In this document: positions 1-7,561 of the stretch, in pieces
Position numbering within the stretch: the stretch's first letter is position 1
Layout of the letters: each line of letters begins with the position of its first letter
NCBI GenBank assembly: GCA_946480525.1
Contig: CAMLLA010000018.1
Coordinates: 1-20,549 of the forward strand
Source: an uncultured Asticcacaulis sp.
GTDB taxonomy: Bacteria > Pseudomonadota > Alphaproteobacteria > Caulobacterales > Caulobacteraceae
DNA length: 20,549 nt
Direction of reading: 5' to 3'
Notes under the pieces: model-generated
What the model was told of the DNA's origin: nothing
The model's input: the letters and a program-made list of their open reading frames with translations, nothing else
Database searches by the model: none
Program-made: the position numbers and the translations under genes

Positions 1-22
1 GACGCCGATCCGGGTTAGACAA

Positions 23-2536
23 TTGAGCCATACTCAGCAAAACGGCCTCCCAGGAGTTGGCGAGAGCGCCAGTATTGGTCTTACGGAGGATGAAGCCGCC
101 TCTGTCCTGAAGAGGGATGGGTACAACGAATTGCCTCGCCAGGAGGGACGCTCGCTCCCGTCCATCGCGCTGAGGGTTGTGCGCGAGCCGATGATGCTGC
201 TGTTGCTGGCGGCGGGCCTGCTCTATCTCGGACTCGGCGACGCGGGAGAAGCAATAATCCTACTGCTGTTCGCGAGTGTATCCGTCATCATCACGGTCAC
301 GCAGGAAGCCCGGACCGAGAAGGTTCTTGAAGCCCTGCGTGACCTCACAAGTCCGCGCGCCCTGGTCATTCGCGGCGGTATTCGCAAGCGCATATCCGGC
401 CGCGAGACTGTGCGAGGCGACATCATCGTATTGGAGGAAGGCGCGCGTGTCCCGGCGGATGCCGTCTTGCTCGAAAGCCACGATCTGCAGGTTGACGAAT
501 CTCTGCTGACCGGGGAATCGATTCCCGTGCCCAAGGCAGACCAGGGCTGTGACGTCTACGCCGGCGGCCTGGTAGTCCGCGGCAAGGGTCTGGCAAGAGT
601 GACGGCAACAGGCGCGCGCAGCCGGATCGGCCAGATAGGCGCCAGCCTGAACAGTTTGAAAGACGAACCGCCAAGGCTCCTGGCCGAGACCCGTCGGCTG
701 GTGCGCGTTTTCGGTGTCGGCGCGGCGGTGATATGCGGAGCTGCCGTGGCGCTTTACGTTCTCATCCGGGGAGATTGGCTCAACGGCATTCTGGCTGGAA
801 TTGCTCTGGCAATGTCGATGCTGCCGGAAGAATTTCCGGTCGTCCTGACGGTCTTTACCACGATGGGCGCCTGGCGAATTTCGCGCGCCCGGGTACTGAC
901 CCGCAATGCGGCCACCATAGAGTCGCTTGGTGCCGCGACCGTTTTATGCACGGACAAGACCGGCACGCTGACGGAAAACCGTATGTCGGTGGCCACTTTG
1001 CAATTGCCTGACGGGGCAATATGGAATCCGCTTGCCAACCCAACGCCACCGTCCGAAGCGTTCAGGCAACTCGCCATTCTGGGTGCCTTGGCCAGCGATC
1101 GTCAACCTTACGATCCGATGGAAATAGCGTTTCATCGCCTGAACGGTGCCGCCGATGACGGGCGGACTGCCGGCTGGACACTTTTTCGCGCCTATGGTCT
1201 TCGGCCGGATCTGCTCGCCATGACTCAGGTCTGGAAGCAGGCAGACGGGGGGCTGAGCGCGGCTGCCAAGGGCGCACCTGAAGCCATCATGCGGCTATGC
1301 CGGTTGGACGCGGTATCTCAACGGCAGGTTATTGCAGATGCGGATCGCATGGCGGGCGAAGGTCTTCGTGTCCTCGCCATCGCCTCGGCCGTTTCGTTGG
1401 CGTCCGCACTGCCGGAGTCGCACGTCGACCTACCACTTGTTTTCATGGGCCTTGTCGGCTTGGCAGATCCCCTTCGCAGCGGCGTTCCAGACGCTGTTTC
1501 AGACGCGCGCGCGGCCGGTATCCGGGTGGTCATGATCACCGGAGATTACCCGATCACAGCCAGTGCCATAGCCCGTCAAGCCGGTCTCGATAGTGGGACT
1601 GTGATAACCGGCGATGCCCTGCGGGCCATGGACGACAAAACCGTTGCTGAGGCCGTACGAACGACCACCGTGTTTGCTCGTATCATGCCTGAGCAAAAGC
1701 TACGGATCGTCGAAGCGCTGAAAGCGGTCGGCGAAATCGTCGCCATGACTGGAGATGGCGTGAACGACGCGCCATCACTCAAGGCGGCGCACATTGGCAT
1801 CGCCATGGGCGGACGCGGAACCGATGTGGCACGCGAAGCCTCGTCGCTCGTCCTGCTGGATGACGATTTCGGAGCGATCCTGAAGGCCATCCGGCTTGGT
1901 CGGCGAATCCATGACAACCTGCGCAAGGCCATGTGCTTCATCATCGCCGTGCACGTTCCTGTCGCGGGTATGGCCCTTTTGCCGATCCTCTTCGGCTTGC
2001 CCGTCATTCTGGGTCCGGTCCATATCGCCCTGCTTGAAATGGTGATTGATCCGGTCTGCTCCCTGGTTTTTGAAAACGAAGCCGACGAGGCGACAGTCAT
2101 GCACCGACCGCCGGCGTCACCCCGGGCGCCCTTGCTTTCGGTTCCCTTGCTTGCCTGGGGGGTGGCGCAGGGCCTCATCGTTTTTACTTTAATCTCCGTT
2201 CCCCTCCTGCTGTCTCACGGATCAGCGCAGGCGGAGCAGCGCGGGGGCGTGTTCTTATCGCTGGTGGTGAGCCTGATGGTTCTCACGCTCGTGAACCGGT
2301 CGTTCAGCGCTTCCGTTCTCGATGCCCTGCGACGTCCGAACGCGATGTTCGCCGCCGTCGCGGCTGTTGTGGCAGGGGGCGTCGGCACGGCCTATCTGTG
2401 GCCCTGGGCGAGAACGGCTTTGGGCTTTGGTGCATTACGTGGTGAAGACGTCGCCGTCACCCTGGCGCTTTCCCTCTTTGGACTGATATTCCTTGAAGGA
2501 CTAAAAACCTTCTGGCGGCGCCCTCTCAGCGTCTGA
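23..2536 (+). CDS. P-type cation-transporting ATPase (P2-like), substrate unassigned
   Basis: ATP-driven inner-membrane cation pump of 837 residues from a TTG start. That TTG is the only in-frame start in the window and no stop precedes it, so the gene could begin left of the window; the N-terminus nevertheless looks near complete. Visible in order: N-terminal cation-ATPase domain (about 20-60), M1-M2 helices, actuator-domain TGES at 163-166, M4 motif PEEFP at 268-272, phosphorylation loop DKTGT with Asp311, hinge GDGVNDAP around 577-584, and C-terminal helices. There is no Cys-Pro-Cys motif and no N-terminal metal domain, which argues against a Cu/heavy-metal pump. By-eye comparison with SERCA puts Glu269 and Asp676 at Ca-site positions, but M5 has His644 and no acidic ligand, so Ca2+ is not assured. 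It converges on the uspA1 gene with an 82-bp gap and no clear terminator. The family is certain; the substrate is not. Confidence 0.9.
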   Translation: MSHTQQNGLPGVGESASIGLTEDEAASVLKRDGYNELPRQEGRSLPSIALRVVREPMMLLLLAAGLLYLGLGDAGEAIILLLFASVSVIITVTQEARTEKVLEALRDLTSPRALVIRGGIRKRISGRETVRGDIIVLEEGARVPADAVLLESHDLQVDESLLTGESIPVPKADQGCDVYAGGLVVRGKGLARVTATGARSRIGQIGASLNSLKDEPPRLLAETRRLVRVFGVGAAVICGAAVALYVLIRGDWLNGILAGIALAMSMLPEEFPVVLTVFTTMGAWRISRARVLTRNAATIESLGAATVLCTDKTGTLTENRMSVATLQLPDGAIWNPLANPTPPSEAFRQLAILGALASDRQPYDPMEIAFHRLNGAADDGRTAGWTLFRAYGLRPDLLAMTQVWKQADGGLSAAAKGAPEAIMRLCRLDAVSQRQVIADADRMAGEGLRVLAIASAVSLASALPESHVDLPLVFMGLVGLADPLRSGVPDAVSDARAAGIRVVMITGDYPITASAIARQAGLDSGTVITGDALRAMDDKTVAEAVRTTTVFARIMPEQKLRIVEALKAVGEIVAMTGDGVNDAPSLKAAHIGIAMGGRGTDVAREASSLVLLDDDFGAILKAIRLGRRIHDNLRKAMCFIIAVHVPVAGMALLPILFGLPVILGPVHIALLEMVIDPVCSLVFENEADEATVMHRPPASPRAPLLSVPLLAWGVAQGLIVFTLISVPLLLSHGSAQAEQRGGVFLSLVVSLMVLTLVNRSFSASVLDALRRPNAMFAAVAAVVAGGVGTAYLWPWARTALGFGALRGEDVAVTLALSLFGLIFLEGLKTFWRRPLSV

Positions 2537-2618
2537 AGCAGGAGAGACTTCGCCTTCACCGACAGCGACCTGACAAAAACTCCGACTGACGGTCTTTCCG
2601 CGCAGGCGGGGGACTGTC

Positions 2619-3512
2619 CTAACGAGTCATCAGCAGGGGCAGCCTTGAATGCTTGAGAATATGGTCCGTGACGCCGCCCAGGATCATCTCCGCCACGTGT
2701 CCATGGCCATATGCGCCCATTACGACCAGTTCTGCGCCGAAGGTCCGGGCCTGCTCCAGAAGAACGTCTCCGGTTCTGCGTTGGTCGCGGTGGAGATGAA
2801 CGAATTCCGGTGTGATTCCGTGACTACACAAATAAGCTTCGATGTCAGAATCCGCCCCGCGATCCGCCGACTGGTTCTCCGGAAGAAGGGTCACCAGCAG
2901 AACGCGTCGCGCCATCACAAGTATTGGCACAGCCGCGATGACAGCGCGGGCGGCGGCCTGACTGCCATCCCAGGCAATCAGGACCGTTTGAGGGCGCCCG
3001 TCCACCGCCATTACTGCACCGGGCGTGTGCGGTATGAGAAGCAGCGGCCGGTCGGTGTGGAAAAGCGCCGCCAGTACGGTCGTCAAGTCTCCGTCAGGTC
3101 CGTTTTCATACCCGGTTACGATCAGGTCGCACGTCTTCGCCTCGTCGGAGAGACAGACGTGGATCGGTCCCAGCCGCCTCCGAAACGTAGCACTCGCCGT
3201 AGACGATCGAACGGGCATGGCGTCGTCGCGCCATGCGATATGGTATCGCTGCGCAAAGGCGGCGGCATGGCTGCGCGCCGCCTCCGTCAGCTCTTTTTCA
3301 GCGGCTTCAACCATGCGCAGACTGTCACCATCGCCGGCTGCAAAGCCTGCTCCGACTGCATCCAAAACCGCAGCCGGCAGGGGGGCTGGTTCCTCGACAT
3401 GCAGTACGCGGACCTGGGCCACCTGCGCCTTGGCCAGGGTGTAGGCGCTGGACAATGCATTCAACTCTTCGGCGTTCCCGCGAAACAGGCACAGTATTGT
3501 CCGAACCGACAT
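2619..3512 (-). CDS. Universal stress protein, tandem UspA domains (paralogue 1)
   Basis: Cytoplasmic stress protein of 297 residues made of two UspA folds. The N-terminal half is degenerate. The C-terminal half (from about residue 170, starting TVLIAWDGS) carries the nucleotide-binding loop GAYGHGHVAEMILGG, close to the G-x2-G-x9-G(S/T) pattern of ATP-binding Usp proteins. I chose the ATG at 3512 because GGAGGG lies just upstream and the protein then starts MSVRTILCLF; a longer frame runs to 3644 but lacks family similarity there. An FNR-type site lies about 55 bp upstream, between this gene and the divergent pta-ack genes, so low-oxygen control is likely. It closely resembles the second Usp at 8142-9035. 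Its specific partner or ligand cannot be read from the sequence. Confidence 0.92.
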   Translation of the reverse strand: MSVRTILCLFRGNAEELNALSSAYTLAKAQVAQVRVLHVEEPAPLPAAVLDAVGAGFAAGDGDSLRMVEAAEKELTEAARSHAAAFAQRYHIAWRDDAMPVRSSTASATFRRRLGPIHVCLSDEAKTCDLIVTGYENGPDGDLTTVLAALFHTDRPLLLIPHTPGAVMAVDGRPQTVLIAWDGSQAAARAVIAAVPILVMARRVLLVTLLPENQSADRGADSDIEAYLCSHGITPEFVHLHRDQRRTGDVLLEQARTFGAELVVMGAYGHGHVAEMILGGVTDHILKHSRLPLLMTR

Positions 3513-3560
3513 GACACCCTCCGTTTTTCGCATGCCTAGCAGGTATGAAAAAAATTGGAT

Positions 3561-3574
3561 TTGATCATGCTCAA
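3561..3574. promoter_or_regulatory. FNR/FixK-type operator between uspA1 and pta
   Basis: TTGATCATGCTCAA matches the FNR consensus TTGAT-N4-ATCAA with one mismatch (CTCAA). It is centred 55 bp upstream of the uspA1 ATG. It lies 67 bp upstream of the far pta start (3635) and 148 bp upstream of the preferred one (3716). It could serve either or both genes; the shorter distance favours uspA1. Binding is inferred from sequence only. Confidence 0.6.
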
Positions 3575-3715
3575 ACGGCGCATTGAAATTTTGTGCCACT
3601 ACGGCAAGTGGATGATTGAACACACTCAGGCAGAATGGCGCCACTGTCCTTTAACAGGAGCGCAGACCTGTCGTTTTCCGATGATCGGTTTAAATTCACT
3701 CGTGCGGACCATCCG

Positions 3716-4663
3716 ATGACCGAAAACAACCAGATGCTCGGCCGCTACCCCTATGCATCGCTTCTCGATGGCGCAAAGACATGTGCCCCCGTGACGGTCG
3801 CGATCGTTCACCCCGTCAGCAATGAGTCCATAGAAGCGGCCGTCGATGCGAAGGCAGAGGGTCTTATCGAACCGGTTCTCGTCGGACCGCGCGCGCGCAT
3901 TCTGGAGGCGGCTGAAGGCGTCGATATAACGGGATGGGAGCTGATCGACACCGAACACAGCCACGCCGCTGCGGCAAAGGCTGTCGAACTGGCCGCACGC
4001 GGTAAGGTCGACGCCCTGATGAAGGGCGCACTGCACACAGATGAGCTTCTGCGTCCGGTCGTCGCAGCGTCCTCCGGACTACGCACCGAGCGGCGCATCA
4101 GTCATGCCTATTTGCTGGAGGTTCCGACCTATTCCAAGCCGCTGATCATCACGGATGCAGCCATTAACATCGCACCGGACCTGCCGGAAAAGGCCGACAT
4201 TTGCCGCAACGCGATCAGCCTGTGGCGAAGCGTGTTCGGCGAAGCCCGCATGCCCAAGGTCGCCATCTTGTCCGCCGTCGAAACAGTCTTGCCGTCAATG
4301 CCCTCGACCATCGATGCGGCAGCGTTGTGCAAAATGGCCGAGCGCGGTCAGATCACCGGCGCCCTGATCGATGGCCCCCTCGCCTACGATAATATCATCA
4401 GCCGGGGCGCGGCTTCCGAGAAGGGTATCATTTCCGACGTCGCGGGCGATGCCGACATTGTGGTCGTTCCCAATATCGAGACCGGCAACGCATTGGCGAA
4501 ACAGCTGATCTATCTCGGCGGCGCACAGGCGGCGGGAATAGTTCTAGGCGCGAGGGTGCCGATTATTCTGACGAGCCGCGCAGATTCCGTCCAGGCACGG
4601 CTGATGTCCTGCGTGCTGGCCGTGCATCTTGCCACGGCGCGCCGGCAGGGCCGGATCAAATGA
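3716..4663 (+). CDS. pta: Phosphate acetyltransferase / butyryltransferase family enzyme
   Basis: Converts acetyl-CoA (or a short acyl-CoA) and phosphate to acyl phosphate and CoA in the cytoplasm. The 315-residue product is one PTA_PTB domain without the extra N-terminal domain of long Pta proteins. Recognisable stretches are VAIVHPVSNESI, EGLIEPVLVGP, HSHAAAAKAVELA, ALMKGALHTDEL, RRISHAYLLEVP, ITDAAINIAPDL and the C-terminal GARVPIILTSRADS. I chose ATG 3716 because homologues begin near there; ATG 3635, in frame, would add 27 residues without recognisable similarity. Neither start has a strong ribosome-binding site. The stop overlaps the acetate kinase ATG (ATGA at 4660-4663), indicating translational coupling and an acetyl-CoA to acetate pathway that yields ATP. 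Acetyl versus butyryl preference cannot be decided here, but the acetate kinase neighbour favours acetyl. Confidence 0.9.
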   Translation: MTENNQMLGRYPYASLLDGAKTCAPVTVAIVHPVSNESIEAAVDAKAEGLIEPVLVGPRARILEAAEGVDITGWELIDTEHSHAAAAKAVELAARGKVDALMKGALHTDELLRPVVAASSGLRTERRISHAYLLEVPTYSKPLIITDAAINIAPDLPEKADICRNAISLWRSVFGEARMPKVAILSAVETVLPSMPSTIDAAALCKMAERGQITGALIDGPLAYDNIISRGAASEKGIISDVAGDADIVVVPNIETGNALAKQLIYLGGAQAAGIVLGARVPIILTSRADSVQARLMSCVLAVHLATARRQGRIK

Positions 4664-5769
4664 GCGCGGCTTCGACCGGCGCACTCCTGACGCTTAACGC
4701 GGGCTCCTCCAGCCTGAAATTTCGCATGTTCGGGCTTGACGCTACGATGACCGTCCTCTGTGGCGGGAAAATAACCAACATCGGTGAACGGCCCGTCTTC
4801 CGGCGCCAGGGCGGCGATCGCGACCTTCCTCTTCCTTTGGATATGGATATTGACGGAGCCGTTCGGTTCGTACGCGATTGGGTTGACGACAATGCACAAT
4901 GCCCGGTAATCGCCGCGGCACATCGCATCGTACACGGCGGTCCCGATCTCGACGGCAGTGCTGAACTGAAAGACAGCACGCTATCCTATCTGAAGACGTT
5001 GATCCCACTGGCTCCGCTGCATCAGCCTCACAACCTTGCAGCGGCAGAAGTCATGGCGAAGGCGTACCCACAAATACGCCAGTTCGGCTGTTTCGATACC
5101 GCCTTCCATTCCCGTCGCGACCGCCTAGCAAGTGAGTTTGCGCTTCCTGGTCACATACGATCAGCGGGGGTGCGTCGCTACGGGTTCCACGGCTTGTCTT
5201 ACGCCTGGATTTCCAGACGCCTGCGAACGTGTCTGCCGCACCTCTACGACGGGCGAGTCGTCGTTGCACATCTGGGCAATGGCGCCAGTCTTTGCGCCAT
5301 GACAGCCGGACAAAGTATCGACACGACAATGGGGCTGACGGCGCTTGACGGGCTGCCCATGGGAACGCGTTGCGGCGCGCTCGATCCTGGCGCGGTCATC
5401 CACATGCAGCGTGCGCTCGGCCTGTCGGTCCAGGAGGTCGAAGCGATTCTCTACGAGGATTCCGGGTTGAAGGGCCTGTCGGGCATCAGTAACGACGTCA
5501 GAACGCTGCTGGAAAGCACCGAACCGGACGCCGCGTTCGCGATAGATTACTTCGTACGTAAGACGGCACAGCAGATCGCCGCGATGAGCGTCAGCCTGGG
5601 CGGCCTGGATAGCTTGATATTCACAGGCGGGATCGGCGAAAATGCCACGCAGGTACGGGACAAGGTCGTAAGCGCGCTTGCTTGGCTTCCCCCCTTCGAA
5701 ATCCATATTATTCCGGCCGACGAGGAGCGTGAAATGGCACTTGATGTGGCGCCGTTGCTGGAGTCTTGA
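4660..5769 (+). CDS. ackA: Acetate kinase
   Basis: Makes ATP and acetate from acetyl phosphate and ADP (reversible), in the cytoplasm. Family features are the N-terminal LTLNAGSSSLKF (Asn13), AAHRIVHGG with Arg89, CFDTAFH with catalytic-type Asp146, RRYGFHGLSY, the nucleotide-binding AHLGNGAS around 203-210, DTTMGLTALDGLPMGTR ending at Arg237, GGIGENA, and a C-terminal DEERE segment. At 369 residues it is somewhat shorter than the usual 390-400, with no motif missing. Its start overlaps the upstream pta stop by four bases. Its last 62 bases overlap the end of the convergent DUF6629-like gene. The pair would give substrate-level ATP from acetyl-CoA when respiration is limited, in keeping with the FNR-type site upstream of pta. 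Confidence 0.95.
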   Translation: MSAASTGALLTLNAGSSSLKFRMFGLDATMTVLCGGKITNIGERPVFRRQGGDRDLPLPLDMDIDGAVRFVRDWVDDNAQCPVIAAAHRIVHGGPDLDGSAELKDSTLSYLKTLIPLAPLHQPHNLAAAEVMAKAYPQIRQFGCFDTAFHSRRDRLASEFALPGHIRSAGVRRYGFHGLSYAWISRRLRTCLPHLYDGRVVVAHLGNGASLCAMTAGQSIDTTMGLTALDGLPMGTRCGALDPGAVIHMQRALGLSVQEVEAILYEDSGLKGLSGISNDVRTLLESTEPDAAFAIDYFVRKTAQQIAAMSVSLGGLDSLIFTGGIGENATQVRDKVVSALAWLPPFEIHIIPADEEREMALDVAPLLES

Positions 5770-6415
5770 TTGTCCCGAGACCCGGGCGGAGATTTTTGCG
5801 AAGCCGCGCGTAGATCAAACCGCTGACGACGGCCGCGAACAGACACCAGACGGACGGGAGGTTGTTGCGATAGAAGGTCCAGGCGACGGCAAGACCGAGC
5901 ACCTGGGCTGCGCCGATCCATCGGATTCCAGGATCGCTGCTGACAAAGAATGGAGCGCAGACGACAACAACATATACGGCCAGCGCCCCCGGCAATACGC
6001 CCAAAGGATTGCCGTAGGTAAGGCACTGATTGGCAATGCCGACGGTAAATCCCTGCGAAACCACGACGGTTGCCGTATAGAGAGCGATGGCAGACCCCGC
6101 GACACCCAGACATCCCAGTAAAAGCCGCCGGGGCCGGCTGGTCTCGGCAAGGAAAATACTGGACGGCACAAGGACTGGCCAAACCGCCCCGGCGAACAAT
6201 ACATACAACTGGACGAGCACATGAATGGAAAGGCTCCCAGACTCAACCGGCAGCAAGAGCCAAAGCACGCCTTCGATCAGTTGCTGGGCGCCGAAGAGCA
6301 GCGGAATGCAGGCAAATGGCTTTTCAGAGAACGGGAGGGGTACGCGCAAGGCGGCGGCGCCGATCCCGGTAAGAAGAAAGCCGGCAGCAAAGCTGACCGG
6401 AGCAGAAAAGCACAT
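5708..6415 (-). CDS. DUF6629-like integral membrane protein
   Basis: Predicted inner-membrane protein of 235 residues with about seven hydrophobic segments and a basic C-terminal tail ending HAPRRPE. The N-terminus MCFSAPVSFAAG is the hallmark of the DUF6629 family as I recall it; no biochemical role is known to me. I chose ATG 6415 for this hallmark; an in-frame start at 6463 would add 16 unlike residues. Further family-like features are the FGAQQLIEGVLWLLL segment and an aromatic-rich WTFYRNNLPSVWC near the end. The 3' end overlaps ackA by 62 bp on the opposite strand. The gene starts 63 bp left of the FNR-type box at 6478-6491, and so may share it with the divergent phasin gene, although the spacing to a -10 on this side is unconvincing. 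Confidence 0.75.
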   Translation of the reverse strand: MCFSAPVSFAAGFLLTGIGAAALRVPLPFSEKPFACIPLLFGAQQLIEGVLWLLLPVESGSLSIHVLVQLYVLFAGAVWPVLVPSSIFLAETSRPRRLLLGCLGVAGSAIALYTATVVVSQGFTVGIANQCLTYGNPLGVLPGALAVYVVVVCAPFFVSSDPGIRWIGAAQVLGLAVAWTFYRNNLPSVWCLFAAVVSGLIYARLRKNLRPGLGTIKTPATAPHQVPFHAPRRPE

Positions 6416-6477
6416 GAGTAACCCGCGAAGTGCACAGCAGATAATCCGGTTTGTCTCACGCAAATCAATTCCGCGGA

Positions 6478-6518
6478 TTGATCGCGATCAAAGGGATGAC
6501 GCGGCGGAGGGCTATAGT
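6478..6518 (+). promoter_or_regulatory. FNR-type operator and -10 for the phasin gene
   Basis: Perfect FNR palindrome TTGATCGCGATCAA at 6478-6491, then a 21-base gap to TATAGT at 6513-6518, which would act as the -10. This puts the operator centre near -41.5 of a start around 6525, the class II activator geometry. A further half site, ATCAAT at 6464-6469, lies just upstream and pairs with ATTGAT at 6477-6482. The start codon of the phasin gene is at 6555. Confidence 0.75.
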
Positions 6519-6554
6519 GATAGACGCCATCCATACTCTGCAAGGGAGTTGACC

Positions 6555-7019
6555 ATGTCTGCAGATACTGCTCCTTCCGGGCGCTCAGCAAAATCCCGTC
6601 TCAAAGATGCACCGGCCTATCCGATCGATGAAACGACGGAAACCGTGAAGCGCGCCGGCGACAGCCTCAATCAGATTGCCAGCGAATACGCGGCCATCTG
6701 CTCGGACGATATCGCCGCGGCTATTGCTGCGGGCTCGCAGGGCGCCAAGCTCTTTACCGAACTGAGCAGAGCCTATGTAGAGGCCGTTACGATCTCCGCT
6801 CAGACCTGTGTCGAGTTTGGACGCGAGGCGATGAGCTGCCGAACACCTGCGGACGTCGTAGCCCTGCAAAAGCACGCAGTGGAAAGCCTGAACGAGTCCG
6901 CTGAAGTGACAGCCAGGATTTATAGCGGTGCCTTTGAGACATGGTCCAAGGCCGTGGATCCCTTTGTCGTCCGTGTCGCAGATGGCCCGCAGAGATTGTT
7001 TCGTGCCTTCGCGGACTGA
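6555..7019 (+). CDS. Phasin family protein (polyhydroxyalkanoate granule-associated)
   Basis: Small protein of 154 residues expected to coat polyhydroxyalkanoate granules and control their size and number. The N-terminal 25 residues are polar and probably disordered. The rest is amphipathic and helical, with the phasin pattern NQIASEYAAICSDDIAAAIAAGSQGAKLF, then ETSR-like AYVEAVTISAQTCVEFGREAMSCRTPADVVALQKH, then a third helix ending in ETWSKAVDPF. ATG 6555 is supported by AAGGGAG at 6542-6548. A perfect FNR-type box and a TATAGT -10 precede it. A rho-independent terminator follows at 7061-7095. The FNR link suggests polymer storage as a carbon and reductant sink at low oxygen. No polymerase or depolymerase gene is in the window. 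Confidence 0.88.
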   Translation: MSADTAPSGRSAKSRLKDAPAYPIDETTETVKRAGDSLNQIASEYAAICSDDIAAAIAAGSQGAKLFTELSRAYVEAVTISAQTCVEFGREAMSCRTPADVVALQKHAVESLNESAEVTARIYSGAFETWSKAVDPFVVRVADGPQRLFRAFAD

Positions 7020-7060
7020 GGGCCGTATAATCGTCATCCGATCGCCAGCTCCGGACACAG

Positions 7061-7095
7061 AAAAGGCCGCTCCCCCCAGGGAAGCGGCCTTTTTT
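7061..7095. terminator. Bidirectional rho-independent terminator
   Basis: Stem GGCCGCT (7065-7071) pairs with AGCGGCC (7083-7089) over a loop rich in C and G. It is flanked by AAAA on the left and a T-run at 7090-7095, so it can work on both strands. It sits between the convergent phasin and chaB genes. The T-run runs into the chaB stop codon (7094-7096). Confidence 0.93.
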
Positions 7096-7540
7096 AGAAT
7101 GGATTGACCTGGCTGGCGTGGCGACGAATCCATGTCGTTCCAACCTGTGTGTAAAGCCGTCGTACCGCGGCCCAGGCCGCGCGTGTCGCAGCGGCGTCAT
7201 GGTTCGCCATCAAACCTCGCCGCAATGGCATCACATGTGTCTCCCACGCCTGGTTATAGGCCTGGCGATACAGGGTCTGGACAGCTGGCGGCATCTGTCC
7301 ACGGATATCCTGCGGTAAATCCTCGTTCGACGGACATACGGGCGCTCTATGTCCAGAGCCGACGACAGTCTCCTGTCCGTGGCGACGAACCACGGTGAAT
7401 TCACCTCCGTCTCCGCCAACTGTCCGTTCGCAGCATTCTGCGGGTTCGTCGGCTACAGGCTCGCAAATAACTTGGAGTTCGCACCCATCGCCTCCGGCTT
7501 CACGCGAAAATGTCTTGGGATGGTCTTGCCGATCAGACAT
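7094..7540 (-). CDS. ChaB family protein with Cys-rich N-terminal extension
   Basis: 148 residues. Residues about 70-143 match the ChaB domain: a Pro-led NEDLPQDIRGQMPPAVQTLY, then YRQAYNQAWE, a loop, and ATRAAWAAVRRLY followed by a C-terminal Trp (W137). ChaB was named from the E. coli cha cation-antiport locus; its function remains poorly defined. The first 69 residues are an unusual acidic extension with cysteines at 20, 26, 36, 37 and 69 and a short internal repeat (GGDGxExxV at 16-24 and 42-50). ATG 7540 has GAGGAA upstream. The gene lies 21 bp after the quinone reductase gene on the same strand and ends in the terminator, so it is probably the last gene of a uspA2-reductase-chaB operon. 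No signal peptide is seen, so it is likely cytoplasmic. Confidence 0.82.
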   Translation of the reverse strand: MSDRQDHPKTFSREAGGDGCELQVICEPVADEPAECCERTVGGDGGEFTVVRRHGQETVVGSGHRAPVCPSNEDLPQDIRGQMPPAVQTLYRQAYNQAWETHVMPLRRGLMANHDAAATRAAWAAVRRLYTQVGTTWIRRHASQVNPF

Positions 7541-7561
7541 GTTTTTATTCCTCGATTTGCG

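Noticed and set aside
2649..3539. 296-codon open frame on the plus strand, opposite uspA1
   Set aside because: No recognisable domain; composition is that of an antisense frame in GC-rich DNA, and the minus strand encodes a clear Usp protein with a good ribosome site.
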